This document shows positions 46,994 through 53,753 of a DNA stretch of 64,000 nt, piece after piece; position 1 is the stretch's first letter, and each line of letters starts with the position of its first letter. The position numbers were made by a program, and so were the translations under genes. The notes below the pieces were generated by a model. It was not told the DNA's origin and made no database searches. It saw nothing but the letters and a program-made list of their open reading frames with translations. Origin of the DNA: UBA2241 sp963777895 (GTDB taxonomy: Bacteria > Actinomycetota > Thermoleophilia > UBA2241); contig CAVZSF010000005.1 in assembly GCA_963777895.1 (NCBI GenBank), positions 1,178,001 through 1,242,000 of the forward strand. Direction: 5' to 3'.

Positions 46994-48145
46994 ATGCCTA
47001 CGAAGTTCAAGGAGCCGCCGCAGCGCGCGCAGAGCAGCGTCAACATGTGGTCGCTGCTCTTCCTGGGCGCCATCGTCGTGACCATCGTGCTGGGCGAGTG
47101 GACGTGGCTCGTCGGCATCCTGGGCCTCGCCTTCCTCGTGACCGTGCACGAGTTCGGCCACTTCATCGCCGCCAAGAGCTTCGGCATGCAGGTCGAGAAG
47201 TTCTACGTGGGCTTCCCGCCGGCGGCCTGGAAGAAGCGCAAGGGCGAGACCGAGTACGGCATCGGCATCATCCCGCTGGGCGGCTTCTGCAAGATCAGCG
47301 GCATGACCCCGGAGGAGGAGGTGCCCGAGGGCACCGGCGACCGCGTCTACTACAAGAAGCCGGTCTGGCAGCGCAACATCACGATCTTCGCCGGGCCGGC
47401 GATGAACTTCATCGCCGCCCTCCTCATCCTGTTTGTCTTCGTGTGGATCCAGGGGACGGCGACGGCGACGCTCACGCTCGACGTCGTGCAGAAGGGGACG
47501 CCGGCGGCGAGCGCCGGCCTGCAGCCCGGCGACAAGCTGCTCGGCGCCGATGGCCGGCAGTGGACGACCTGGGACACGGCCAGCACCTACCTGCGCGCCC
47601 ACCCGAACGAGACGATCCAGCTGACCTACCTGCCCGGCGGTCAGCCTCCGGCCAAGACCGTCGACGTGAAGCTCACCACCGCGACGGCCGACAAGACCCA
47701 GGGCTTCCTGGGGGTGCGGCCGACGATCACCACCGAGAAGGTCATGCCCTGGAAGGCGGCCTGGCTCGCGATCACCGGCACCAGGGACGTCTTCACCGGC
47801 ACCTTCGTCGGCTTCTACTGGCTCTTCAGCGGCAAGATCGACGTGACCGGCAACGAGGGCGCCGTCGGACCGGTCGGCATCGTGGACGTGAGCAAGCAGG
47901 CCGTGACGCAGGGCTGGTACCCGATCCTGCTCGCCTTCCTGAGCGTGAACCTGGGCCTCATCAACCTGCTGCCGATCCTGCCCTTCGACGGCGGGCACAT
48001 CTTCTTCAACGTGGTCGAGAAGATCCGCGGCCGGCGCGTCGACGCCCGCTGGCTGGAGCGCATCGTCGCCTTCGGCACTGCGCTCCTCGTGCTGCTCTTC
48101 ATCTTCCTGACGTACAACGACATCAGGCGGATCTTCGGGGCGTAG
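46994..48145 (+). CDS. rseP: RIP metalloprotease RseP (site-2 protease)
   Basis: Intramembrane zinc protease that cleaves anti-sigma factors and signal-peptide remnants. FLVTVHEFGHFIAAKSFGM holds the HExxH site in the first membrane part (about residue 53); GIIPLGGFCKISGM and AGPAMNFIAALLILFVF follow, then a PDZ domain (AGLQPGDKLLGADGRQW) and the second metal motif NLLPILPFDGGHIFF. The C-terminus is a membrane helix (FGTALLVLLFIFLTY). 383 residues, intact. In many bacteria it stands directly after dxr, here one toxin-antitoxin pair and an RHH gene separate them. Confidence 0.95.
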   Translation: MPTKFKEPPQRAQSSVNMWSLLFLGAIVVTIVLGEWTWLVGILGLAFLVTVHEFGHFIAAKSFGMQVEKFYVGFPPAAWKKRKGETEYGIGIIPLGGFCKISGMTPEEEVPEGTGDRVYYKKPVWQRNITIFAGPAMNFIAALLILFVFVWIQGTATATLTLDVVQKGTPAASAGLQPGDKLLGADGRQWTTWDTASTYLRAHPNETIQLTYLPGGQPPAKTVDVKLTTATADKTQGFLGVRPTITTEKVMPWKAAWLAITGTRDVFTGTFVGFYWLFSGKIDVTGNEGAVGPVGIVDVSKQAVTQGWYPILLAFLSVNLGLINLLPILPFDGGHIFFNVVEKIRGRRVDARWLERIVAFGTALLVLLFIFLTYNDIRRIFGA

Positions 48146-48187
48146 CCTCAAACATCCGGCCCGAGTTTGGGCCGGGGTGCGAGTGAT

Positions 48188-48406
48188 TCAGCGAATGGCC
48201 TTGTCGCCGCCGAAGGGGATGCTCCTGAGGTCGAGCGTCCTCAGGTCGAGATGCTTGGAAGCCTCGTCGATGTCGATTCCCACCGGGTGCCCGTCGCCGT
48301 CGAGGTCGATCACGATGCCGTCACCGACCTCGACGGCATCAACGCCCTCGCGCTCCGCGAGGTCGATGGAGAGCGTGTCGGTCTCTGGGAAGTACTCGAT
48401 CCTCAC
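48188..48406 (-). CDS. DUF2283 family protein
   Basis: A 72-residue protein with the DUF2283 pattern: MRIEYFPETDTLSIDLAE, EVGDGIVIDLDGDGHPVGIDI and a helix EASKHL. These small proteins are often encoded next to DUF4258 proteins in a toxin-antitoxin-like pair, as here (four-base overlap). Which member is toxic is not clear from sequence. Confidence 0.78.
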   Translation of the reverse strand: MRIEYFPETDTLSIDLAEREGVDAVEVGDGIVIDLDGDGHPVGIDIDEASKHLDLRTLDLRSIPFGGDKAIR

Positions 48407-48642
48407 GGCCTGAATCTCCGGTCTGGAAAGGCATTATGGATGGTGCGCCCATCAGCCAACGTGACGACCCGAAGCACCCTGTCGCCCAACTCCGGGACTC
48501 GTCCCCAGAATCTTACCCTCCCGCCGTGCTGTATCTCCACGCGCAGCGGGTTCTCGACCACCCGCATGCACATCTGGCGAGTGATGTAGGGGCGCTTGGC
48601 AAGCACCCTGTGCTCGAAGTACCGCGTGTAGGAGTAGCTCAC
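48403..48642 (-). CDS. DUF4258-like protein
   Basis: A 79-residue basic protein, first in the pair: YTRYFEHRVLAKRPYITRQMCMRVVENPLRVE then GRVRFWGRVPEL and RVLRVVTLADGRTIHNAFPD. The HRVLAKRPYI...ENP layout and the strand-rich RelE/BrnT-like end fit DUF4258. The start is GTG 48642. A 12-base palindrome stands 28 bases upstream. Confidence 0.7.
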   Translation of the reverse strand: MSYSYTRYFEHRVLAKRPYITRQMCMRVVENPLRVEIQHGGRVRFWGRVPELGDRVLRVVTLADGRTIHNAFPDRRFRP

Positions 48643-48669
48643 TTCCGTCTCGTGAGGTCGGGGACGCGT

Positions 48670-48681
48670 GCGTGATCACGC
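48670..48681. promoter_or_regulatory. Palindrome upstream of the DUF4258/DUF2283 pair
   Basis: GCGTGATCACGC is a perfect 12-base palindrome. On the minus strand it lies downstream of a TAGCGT box, in the position of an operator for the pair. No protein evidence. Confidence 0.35.
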
Positions 48682-48749
48682 TACTCAGGGCAGTTCAGCC
48701 CAACAAGGGTGACAGGCCCGACGGGAGATGGACGTTTCGGGGACGGGCG

Positions 48750-49175
48750 CTACCCGTTCAGCAGGGCGAGCAACTCGGCGGGACTCACCACGGGCAGCGG
48801 CCCGGGTCGATAGAGCGCCACGTCTCTACTGACGACGTAGTCCGCACCCACCCTGTCGGCGGCGGCCATCTGGACTGCGTCCTCGAGGTCGGCATACGGA
48901 AGCAGGAGAGCCTGGGCGAGGACCTCCTTGTCCACCGGCGCCACATCGAGGATACGGAGGAGGTCATCGATCCGGGTACGAGCCAGGTCGTTCGTCGTCT
49001 GCTTGGCAAGCAGGTAGAAGAGGGTGGGCACGGCGTGGGCGGCGATCATGCCCTTGATACGACCCGACTCCGCGCCGGCGAGCACCGCGGCCGAGTCGTC
49101 GAACCACGGTAGCCGCGGCTCGAGCACGTCGAGTACGACGTTGGTGTCGAGGACGGCGGTGAACCGTCTAGCCAT
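48750..49175 (-). CDS. PIN-domain toxin
   Basis: VapC-like ribonuclease of 141 residues. The four-acidic-residue pattern is visible: TAVLDTNVVLDVL at the N-terminus, Asp/Glu in the middle helices (RTRIDDLLRIL), then YADLEDAVQMAAADRVGADYVVSRD. The N-terminus overlaps the end of the RHH gene upstream by eight bases. It resembles PIN proteins paired with AbrB or RHH antitoxins. Confidence 0.82.
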   Translation of the reverse strand: MARRFTAVLDTNVVLDVLEPRLPWFDDSAAVLAGAESGRIKGMIAAHAVPTLFYLLAKQTTNDLARTRIDDLLRILDVAPVDKEVLAQALLLPYADLEDAVQMAAADRVGADYVVSRDVALYRPGPLPVVSPAELLALLNG

Positions 49176-49404
49176 ACTTGCGTTCGAGATGCTCGCGGTA
49201 CTCCTGGATCGACGCCTCGCGTGACAAGCTGCCCGTCAACCGCCGAGTGAGCGGCGCATCGGCCAGCGCGTCATCCTGACGGCGAACGTTCTCGAGGTAG
49301 TTCACGATGAGCCGCGTCAGCGTCGTGCCGTGCTCGGTCGCGTGCCGCTTGGCCGCTTCCAGAGTCTCGCGCGAGATACGCACGGTGAGCTTGGTCTCGT
49401 CCAT
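49168..49404 (-). CDS. Ribbon-helix-helix antitoxin of the PIN toxin
   Basis: A 78-residue protein: KLTVRISRETLEAAKRHATEHGTTLTRLIVNYL is a ribbon-helix-helix domain; the tail (SLSREASIQEYREHLERKYG) should wrap the toxin. Start ATG 49404 is chosen because a near-consensus promoter ends seven bases before it; longer frames would run through that promoter. Confidence 0.8.
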   Translation of the reverse strand: MDETKLTVRISRETLEAAKRHATEHGTTLTRLIVNYLENVRRQDDALADAPLTRRLTGSLSREASIQEYREHLERKYG

Positions 49405-49440
49405 GCCGTACAGAATACCCCGAAGTTGTACGGCTGTGAA
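49405..49440 (-). promoter_or_regulatory. Promoter and inverted-repeat operator of the RHH-PIN pair
   Basis: On the minus strand TTCACA (49440-49435) and TATTCT (49417-49412) are separated by exactly 17 bases. Perfect 7-base arms GCCGTAC (49405-49411) and GTACGGC (49428-49434) flank the -10 box, one touching the start codon and one touching the -35. The ATG follows the -10 by seven bases, so the mRNA is probably leaderless. Confidence 0.65.
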
Positions 49441-49567
49441 CGGCCATGGTCGAAGCAGATGTCGGGACGCGTCGGTCACGCAGGCAGCGTAGCGAGAAGC
49501 GATATGGCAGGGGAGGGTGCCGAAGGGTCGGTCTGGGTGACGTTGGCTCAGGTGGTGAAGGGTTCAG

Positions 49568-49984
49568 TCAGGCCGCGAACGGATCGACGACCGTCACGCC
49601 GCGGTAGCTCCGCCCGGCCTGCAGATCCTCGGAGTACACCGTGCCGGCGCCCGCTTCGGCTGCACTCGTGAGGATGAGCGCGTCCCAGAAGGCGAGCTGC
49701 TCGGCCGATGACAGCTCCGCCGCCTGCTGCACGAGTGCGGCATCCACGGCCACCACGGGGAAGGCGGCGAGGTCGGCGAGCGCCTGCGCCGCTGATGCCT
49801 GCGGCAGGGGTTCGGCCAATTTGCGCGTCACTGTGACGTAGAACTCGCTGAGGACCTGGGAGCTCAGGACGAGCGCCTTGCGTCCCGCCAGGTCGGCGAG
49901 CAGTTCCCCGGCGCGCCGCTGCTTGTCGGGGTCTGACGCATCGAACAGATAGACGACGACGTTGGTGTCGACGAAGACCCTCAA
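49568..49984 (-). CDS. vapC: VapC toxin (PIN domain)
   Basis: A 138-residue PIN ribonuclease: VFVDTNVVVYLFDASD, SSQVLSEFYVTVTRKL, then AFWDALILTSAAEAGAGTVYSEDLQAG hold the conserved acidic residues (Asp6, Glu in SEFY, Asp in FWDA, Asp in SEDL). Overlaps vapB by four bases. All catalytic positions are intact, so it should be active. Confidence 0.88.
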   Translation of the reverse strand: MRVFVDTNVVVYLFDASDPDKQRRAGELLADLAGRKALVLSSQVLSEFYVTVTRKLAEPLPQASAAQALADLAAFPVVAVDAALVQQAAELSSAEQLAFWDALILTSAAEAGAGTVYSEDLQAGRSYRGVTVVDPFAA

Positions 49985-50238
49985 GCGCGCCGGCCGCGCT
50001 CTTCGGCGTCGCGGTCGTGGAGGTCGTCGCGCGACCAGGTCACGTCCCCGCGTCGCGACGCGGCCGAGCCAGAGAGCTCCAACAGGTCTCTGAGCGCTCG
50101 GTCCTGAAGGTCATCAGACCCGGCGTAGGCCACGAGGTAATCGCGAAGGAGTGCGTTGACCGACGTGCCCTGTTGCAGGGCCCGGACGCGGGCCATGCGC
50201 AGGAGCTCGTCGTCTATCGTGACCGTCAGGTTGGCCAT
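49981..50238 (-). CDS. vapB: VapB antitoxin (ribbon-helix-helix)
   Basis: An 85-residue protein starting MANLTVTIDDELLRMARVRALQQGTSVNALLRDYL, a ribbon-helix-helix DNA-binding domain, with a charged C-terminal tail (SRRGDVTWSRDDLHDRDAEE) for toxin binding. ATG 50238 fits the operator/promoter immediately upstream; a much longer in-frame extension exists but runs through that promoter and is not plausible. Confidence 0.85.
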   Translation of the reverse strand: MANLTVTIDDELLRMARVRALQQGTSVNALLRDYLVAYAGSDDLQDRALRDLLELSGSAASRRGDVTWSRDDLHDRDAEERGRRA

Positions 50239-50243
50239 CGTGG

Positions 50244-50262
50244 AATCAGTGTAGCACTGATT
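50244..50262 (-). promoter_or_regulatory. vapBC operator overlapping an extended -10
   Basis: AATCAGTG-TAG-CACTGATT (plus strand, 50244-50262) is a perfect 8+3+8 palindrome ending five bases before vapB. Read on the minus strand it contains TGCTACACT, an extended -10 with TACACT at 50253-50248. VapB-VapC binding here would block RNA polymerase directly. The rest of the spacer to 50526 (about 264 bases) shows no gene. Confidence 0.65.
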
Positions 50263-50526
50263 CTGCGTGCCACAGGCAGGGCCGTCGCAGTCCATGCTGT
50301 TGGGAACGTTCATTGCTCGACATTGTGAGGACCTTTGGGCCATAGCAGAAGGCTCCCATGGCCACGGAAACGTTGACGACTCGGCTGGGAAGGGGTGACG
50401 TTCGCCTGCGCCGCGGATCCTATCCAAGCCCCCGCCCTGCGGTTGACCGCGTGCGTCTCCAGAACTGACAATCGCGCCGGGTCTCGACCGCAGGAGGGCC
50501 ATGCCACTCAGCCGATCTCCAAGCCG

Positions 50527-50769
50527 ATGAGCGACCCGCGCCTCACGCTCGACAGCGTTCTCGCGCACTCGCCCGACGTCGCGGCCCGCCTGGTCGGCGG
50601 CCGCGTCGTCCTCGCGCCGCTCATGGCCGAGCCCGGCACGGAGCTCGACGACCTCTTCACGCTCAACTCGACGGGCCAGGCCATCTGGGAGCTGATCGAC
50701 GGCGAGCGCCCGCTCCGCGAGGTGGTGACGATGCTGAGCCGCGACCATGGAGCCGACGAGGCGAGATGA
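50527..50769 (+). CDS. PqqD-like (RiPP recognition element type) protein
   Basis: An 80-residue protein with the PqqD family core: VVLAPLMAEPGTELDDLFTLNSTGQAIWELIDGERPLREVVTML, i.e. three strands and a winged-helix bundle. Such domains bind leader peptides in RiPP and quinone cofactor pathways, and also occur in polysaccharide loci. It ends at HGADEAR, some ten residues short of the usual last helix, so a lost base near 50764 is possible. It is followed by two micro-ORFs in four-base overlaps, then an acyltransferase. No radical-SAM or peptidase partner is seen. Confidence 0.65.
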   Translation: MSDPRLTLDSVLAHSPDVAARLVGGRVVLAPLMAEPGTELDDLFTLNSTGQAIWELIDGERPLREVVTMLSRDHGADEAR

Positions 50770-50808
50770 GCATCGAGTTGCCCGGCGTCGAGGACGCCGT
50801 GCCGTGAG
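50766..50808 (+). CDS. Micro-ORF 1 after the PqqD-like gene
   Basis: Reads MSIELPGVEDAVP. ATG overlaps the PqqD-like stop (ATGA) and its own stop overlaps the next GTG (GTGA). Could be a tiny peptide or the relic of a frameshifted PqqD end. Confidence 0.2.
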
Positions 50809-50902
50809 GCTCACCGCCGTCAGCGCTGCCGGACGCCGTATCGTGGGGCCGACTCCCATCAGCGCCCCGCGACGCCGTCGGCCCGGCTTCAGCGTCCGAT
50901 GA
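50804..50902 (+). CDS. Micro-ORF 2 before the acyltransferase
   Basis: A 32-residue basic frame beginning MRLTAVSAAGRRIVGPTPIS and ending RRRRPGFSVR. It starts in a GTGA overlap and ends in an ATGA overlap with the acyltransferase start. No homology cue; candidate coupled small peptide. Confidence 0.25.
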   Translation: MRLTAVSAAGRRIVGPTPISAPRRRRPGFSVR

Positions 50903-51564
50903 CGGCCTCTCAGCACGGCGTGTACGTCGCCCCGAACGTCGCTCTCGGCGAGTGTTGCGACCTGCAGGCGCCCTGTGTCGTGGGCAAGGCGCCGAGGGGC
51001 GCCGGGGAGGGTGAGCTCCCGCTCACCATCGGCCCCGGCGCCGTCATCCGCCCCTTTACGACGATCTACGCCGGCAGCACCTTCGGCGCCCGCCTCCAGA
51101 CCGGCCAGGGCGCGTCCATCCGCGAAGACAACACAGTCGGGGAGGACGTCTCGATCGGCACCAATGCGGTGCTCGAGTTCGGCAACCGCATCGGCGATCG
51201 CGTGCGCATCCACTCGGGCTGCTTTCTCGAGATGGTGACGATCGAAGACGACGTGTTCGTAGGGCCCAACATCGTCTTCACCGACGACCCGCACCCGATG
51301 AACTGCCCGCGCTACAAGGACTGCAAGGGCGGGCCCACGGTGCAGCGTCGGGCGCGCATCGGCGCGAACGCGACGATCCTGCCCGGCGTCGTGATCGGGG
51401 AGGACGCCCTGGTGGGCGCCGGTGCCGTCGTCACAGACGACGTGCCCGCCGGCGCCGTCGTCGCCGGCAACCCCGCGCGCGTCATCAAGACCGTGGACCA
51501 ATTGTCCTGCCCGCCCGGCTGGTTCGAGCGGCCCTACCTCTGGCCGCCGTACGAGGAGGCGTAG
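50899..51564 (+). CDS. Hexapeptide-repeat acetyltransferase (sugar O/N-acyltransferase)
   Basis: Left-handed beta-helix protein built from hexapeptide turns: LGECCDLQAPCVVG, TIGPGAVIRPFTTIYAGSTFG, VGEDVSIGTNAVLEFGNRIGD and ARIGANATILPGVVIGEDALVGAGAVVTDDVP, closing with VVAGNPARVIK. The active-site His is in FTDDPHPMNC. 221 residues. Similar proteins (WbpD/DapH-like) acetylate nucleotide sugars before polysaccharide assembly, fitting the genes downstream. Confidence 0.88.
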   Translation: MTASQHGVYVAPNVALGECCDLQAPCVVGKAPRGAGEGELPLTIGPGAVIRPFTTIYAGSTFGARLQTGQGASIREDNTVGEDVSIGTNAVLEFGNRIGDRVRIHSGCFLEMVTIEDDVFVGPNIVFTDDPHPMNCPRYKDCKGGPTVQRRARIGANATILPGVVIGEDALVGAGAVVTDDVPAGAVVAGNPARVIKTVDQLSCPPGWFERPYLWPPYEEA

Positions 51565-51566
51565 AT

Positions 51567-51599
51567 GCGCCGGTCGCTCACGATACGAGCGACCGGCGC
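51567..51599 (+). terminator. Strong hairpin terminator after the acyltransferase
   Basis: GCGCCGGTCGCT (51567-51578) and AGCGACCGGCGC (51588-51599) form a perfect 12-bp stem with a nine-base loop, starting three bases after the stop, followed by CTCTCTATCCC. The 255 bases from here to 51854 hold no gene; a GATACT box near 51745 and a small GCAGC/GCTGC hairpin near 51697 are the only other marks. Confidence 0.65.
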
Positions 51600-51854
51600 C
51601 TCTCTATCCCTTCGTTCTGACTGTCGTGCCGTTCACCCTGCACGCGCGCCCTTCGGGCCAATTGCGTACCTACCTGCTCAGAAGCCACCGTCGTACGCAG
51701 CTTTTCGCTGCAAATTGTTGTCCAAACGGGAGACGCAGACGAGGATACTTCCGAGCCGGGGTGGGGTAGGGTGACGCTGCCGACGCAAAAGGGTCGACGT
51801 TTCGTTGAGAGACGTTCGCGGGCAGCATCGGCGAGAGGGGCTGAAGGGGCAGCG

Positions 51855-53576
51855 GTGATCGACCATCGACCACCAGAAACGGCTGCGCGGCGGCCTGCCG
51901 TGGAGAAGGACGACAGGACCGGTACGCGCCGTGGGCAACTGCGTGTCGTGCGGGGTACCGACGCGGTCGCGACCATCGAGACGATGGCCGCGACGGTGGA
52001 CACCGAGTCCGCCGTCGTCAGCGACGGCTCCGCCGCACTGGCCTCCGCCTCCGAACCCGCCTTCTGGACGCGCCGCGCCGAGCCCTTCGCGCGGTACGAT
52101 CGCTCCTACCCAGCCGTCCCGCGGCCGGACCTTCCCTGGGCCTGGATCAGCCCGCGCCGCCTGCTCCTGCTGCTCGACGTCGTCGCGGCGCTCGTCGGGC
52201 TCTTCGTCTTCCTGCGGCTGCCGGATTGGATCCCGTACACGGGCCTGCTCGACGAGGACGGCATCCGCTGCGCCATGTCGTGCATCGTCCTCACCCAGGT
52301 GGTCCTGGTCGCCCTCATGCTGCTGGACCGCACCTACAAGACCAACGACCGCCTGTCGCGCATCGACGACGGCGCCCGGCTGCTGAAGAACATCGCTCTG
52401 GCCGGCGCCTTCGCCGGAGGTGTCACCATGCTCACCGGCGGGTTCGGCTACGGCGTGACCACGACGGTCGCCCTCGAGACCCTGTCGGCCCTGCTGATCT
52501 TCTACGCGTTGCTCGCCGTCAACAGGCTTGCCATGTGGTGGTGGCAGCATCGCCTCTTCATGGCGGGCGAAGGCCTGCGCCGTGTTGTGGTGCTGGGCGT
52601 CGAGAAGGAGGCGGGCGCCTTCAGGGACTACCTGCGCAGGCGCCCGTGGCTCGGGCTCGAGCTGGTCGGCGGCATCCGGATCCTCGAGCGCGAGGACGAC
52701 GTGGCCCGCGACGACGGCGGGGCTCCGGTGGGGCGCGTGCTCGGCCCTCTCAGCGAGCTCGACACGGTCCTCGCCATGACGGACGCGCACGAGCTGGTCG
52801 TCGCACTCGACGACCGCGAGCGCGAGGCCCTGCCGCGCCTGCTGCGGGTGCTGTACCGCGGCAAGCTGCCGTATCGCGTGATGCCGCAGCTCTTCGAAGG
52901 CACCTACCGCCTGGCGCCCGACGCCGAGATCGACGGTGTACCCGTCTTCAACGTCGAGTTCGACCCGCTCCGGCGGGTGGCCCGCTGGATCAAGCGCGGC
53001 ATGGACGCGGCCGTCGCCGTCGCCGTCCTCGTGCTGCTCTCGCCGGTGATGCTGGCCGCGGCGATCGCCATCAAGGTCACGTCACGCGGACCGGTGTTCT
53101 TCCGGCAGGAGCGCGTGGGCCTGCGGGGCCGTCCGTTCACCATGCTGAAGTTCCGCACCATGTGCGCCGACGCCGAGCGCCGCCTGGTCGAGGTCGAGCA
53201 CCTCAACACGTGCGAGGGACCCTTGTTCAAGGCGGCCGATGACCCGCGTGTCACGAGGGTGGGCCGCTTCCTGCGGCGCTGGAGCATCGACGAGCTGCCG
53301 CAGGCCATCAATGTGCTGCGCGGCGAGATGAGTCTCGTCGGACCGCGACCGCCGCTGCCGCGCGAGGTCGCGGTGTACGAGACCTACGACTGCCTGCGCC
53401 TCAAGGGCAAGCCGGGCATCACCGGGCTGTGGCAGGTCAGCGGTCGCAGCGAGGTCGGCTTCCCCAAGATGGTCGAGCTCGACCGGCGCTACCTCGAGCA
53501 CTGGTCGCTGCGCCTCGATTTCGAGATCATCTGGCGCACCCTCGGCGCCGTGCTGCACCGCCGCGGCGCGTACTGA
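51855..53576 (+). CDS. Polyprenyl-phosphate sugar-1-phosphate transferase (WbaP/WcaJ type)
   Basis: Starts an exopolysaccharide repeat unit by moving a sugar-1-phosphate from a UDP-sugar onto undecaprenyl phosphate. After an ~85-residue soluble leader come four membrane helices (LLLLLDVVAALVGLFVFL and on), a CoA-binding-like Rossmann domain (VLGVEKEAGAFRDYLR) and a fifth helix AVAVAVLVLLSPVMLAAAIAI leading into the catalytic part: VFFRQERVGLRGRPFTMLKF, WSIDELPQAINVLRGEMSLV, GPRPPLPREV, PGITGLWQVSGR. GTG 51855 has GAAGGGGC five bases upstream; GTG 51771 in the same frame is possible. Intact, unlike its later paralogue. Confidence 0.92.
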   Translation: MIDHRPPETAARRPAVEKDDRTGTRRGQLRVVRGTDAVATIETMAATVDTESAVVSDGSAALASASEPAFWTRRAEPFARYDRSYPAVPRPDLPWAWISPRRLLLLLDVVAALVGLFVFLRLPDWIPYTGLLDEDGIRCAMSCIVLTQVVLVALMLLDRTYKTNDRLSRIDDGARLLKNIALAGAFAGGVTMLTGGFGYGVTTTVALETLSALLIFYALLAVNRLAMWWWQHRLFMAGEGLRRVVVLGVEKEAGAFRDYLRRRPWLGLELVGGIRILEREDDVARDDGGAPVGRVLGPLSELDTVLAMTDAHELVVALDDREREALPRLLRVLYRGKLPYRVMPQLFEGTYRLAPDAEIDGVPVFNVEFDPLRRVARWIKRGMDAAVAVAVLVLLSPVMLAAAIAIKVTSRGPVFFRQERVGLRGRPFTMLKFRTMCADAERRLVEVEHLNTCEGPLFKAADDPRVTRVGRFLRRWSIDELPQAINVLRGEMSLVGPRPPLPREVAVYETYDCLRLKGKPGITGLWQVSGRSEVGFPKMVELDRRYLEHWSLRLDFEIIWRTLGAVLHRRGAY

Positions 53577-53703
53577 TCGCGGCGGCCGCACTGGCGCCGC
53601 GCCCCGTGCGAGCATCCTCGGCCATCCGCACCGGCGCACAGGCTTCCTCCCGCCTGACGTCGAATGCTCCTCTCACGCGCGTCGAACCTGCCCAGGCGCT
53701 TTG

Positions 53704-53712
53704 TGTGATAAT
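53704..53712 (+). promoter_or_regulatory. Extended -10 promoter of the wzz/kinase gene
   Basis: TGTGATAAT at 53704-53712 is the best -10 match in the window (GATAAT with TGT extension). TCGAAC 19 bases upstream is a weak -35. Leader of about 35 bases with GGGAG before GTG 53754. Confidence 0.6.
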
Positions 53713-53753
53713 TGCGCCCGCACGGCTCTGAACCGACCAGGGAGCTCCCGCCC

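Noticed and set aside
42000..50300. A mobile element carrying the toxin-antitoxin pairs.
   Set aside because: No transposase, integrase, terminal inverted repeats or target duplications were seen; the idea stays as an insertion hot spot only.
49981..51501. A 506-residue minus-strand frame ending in the VapB sequence.
   Set aside because: Only the last 85 residues look like a protein; the upstream part runs through the vapBC operator and opposite the acyltransferase gene.
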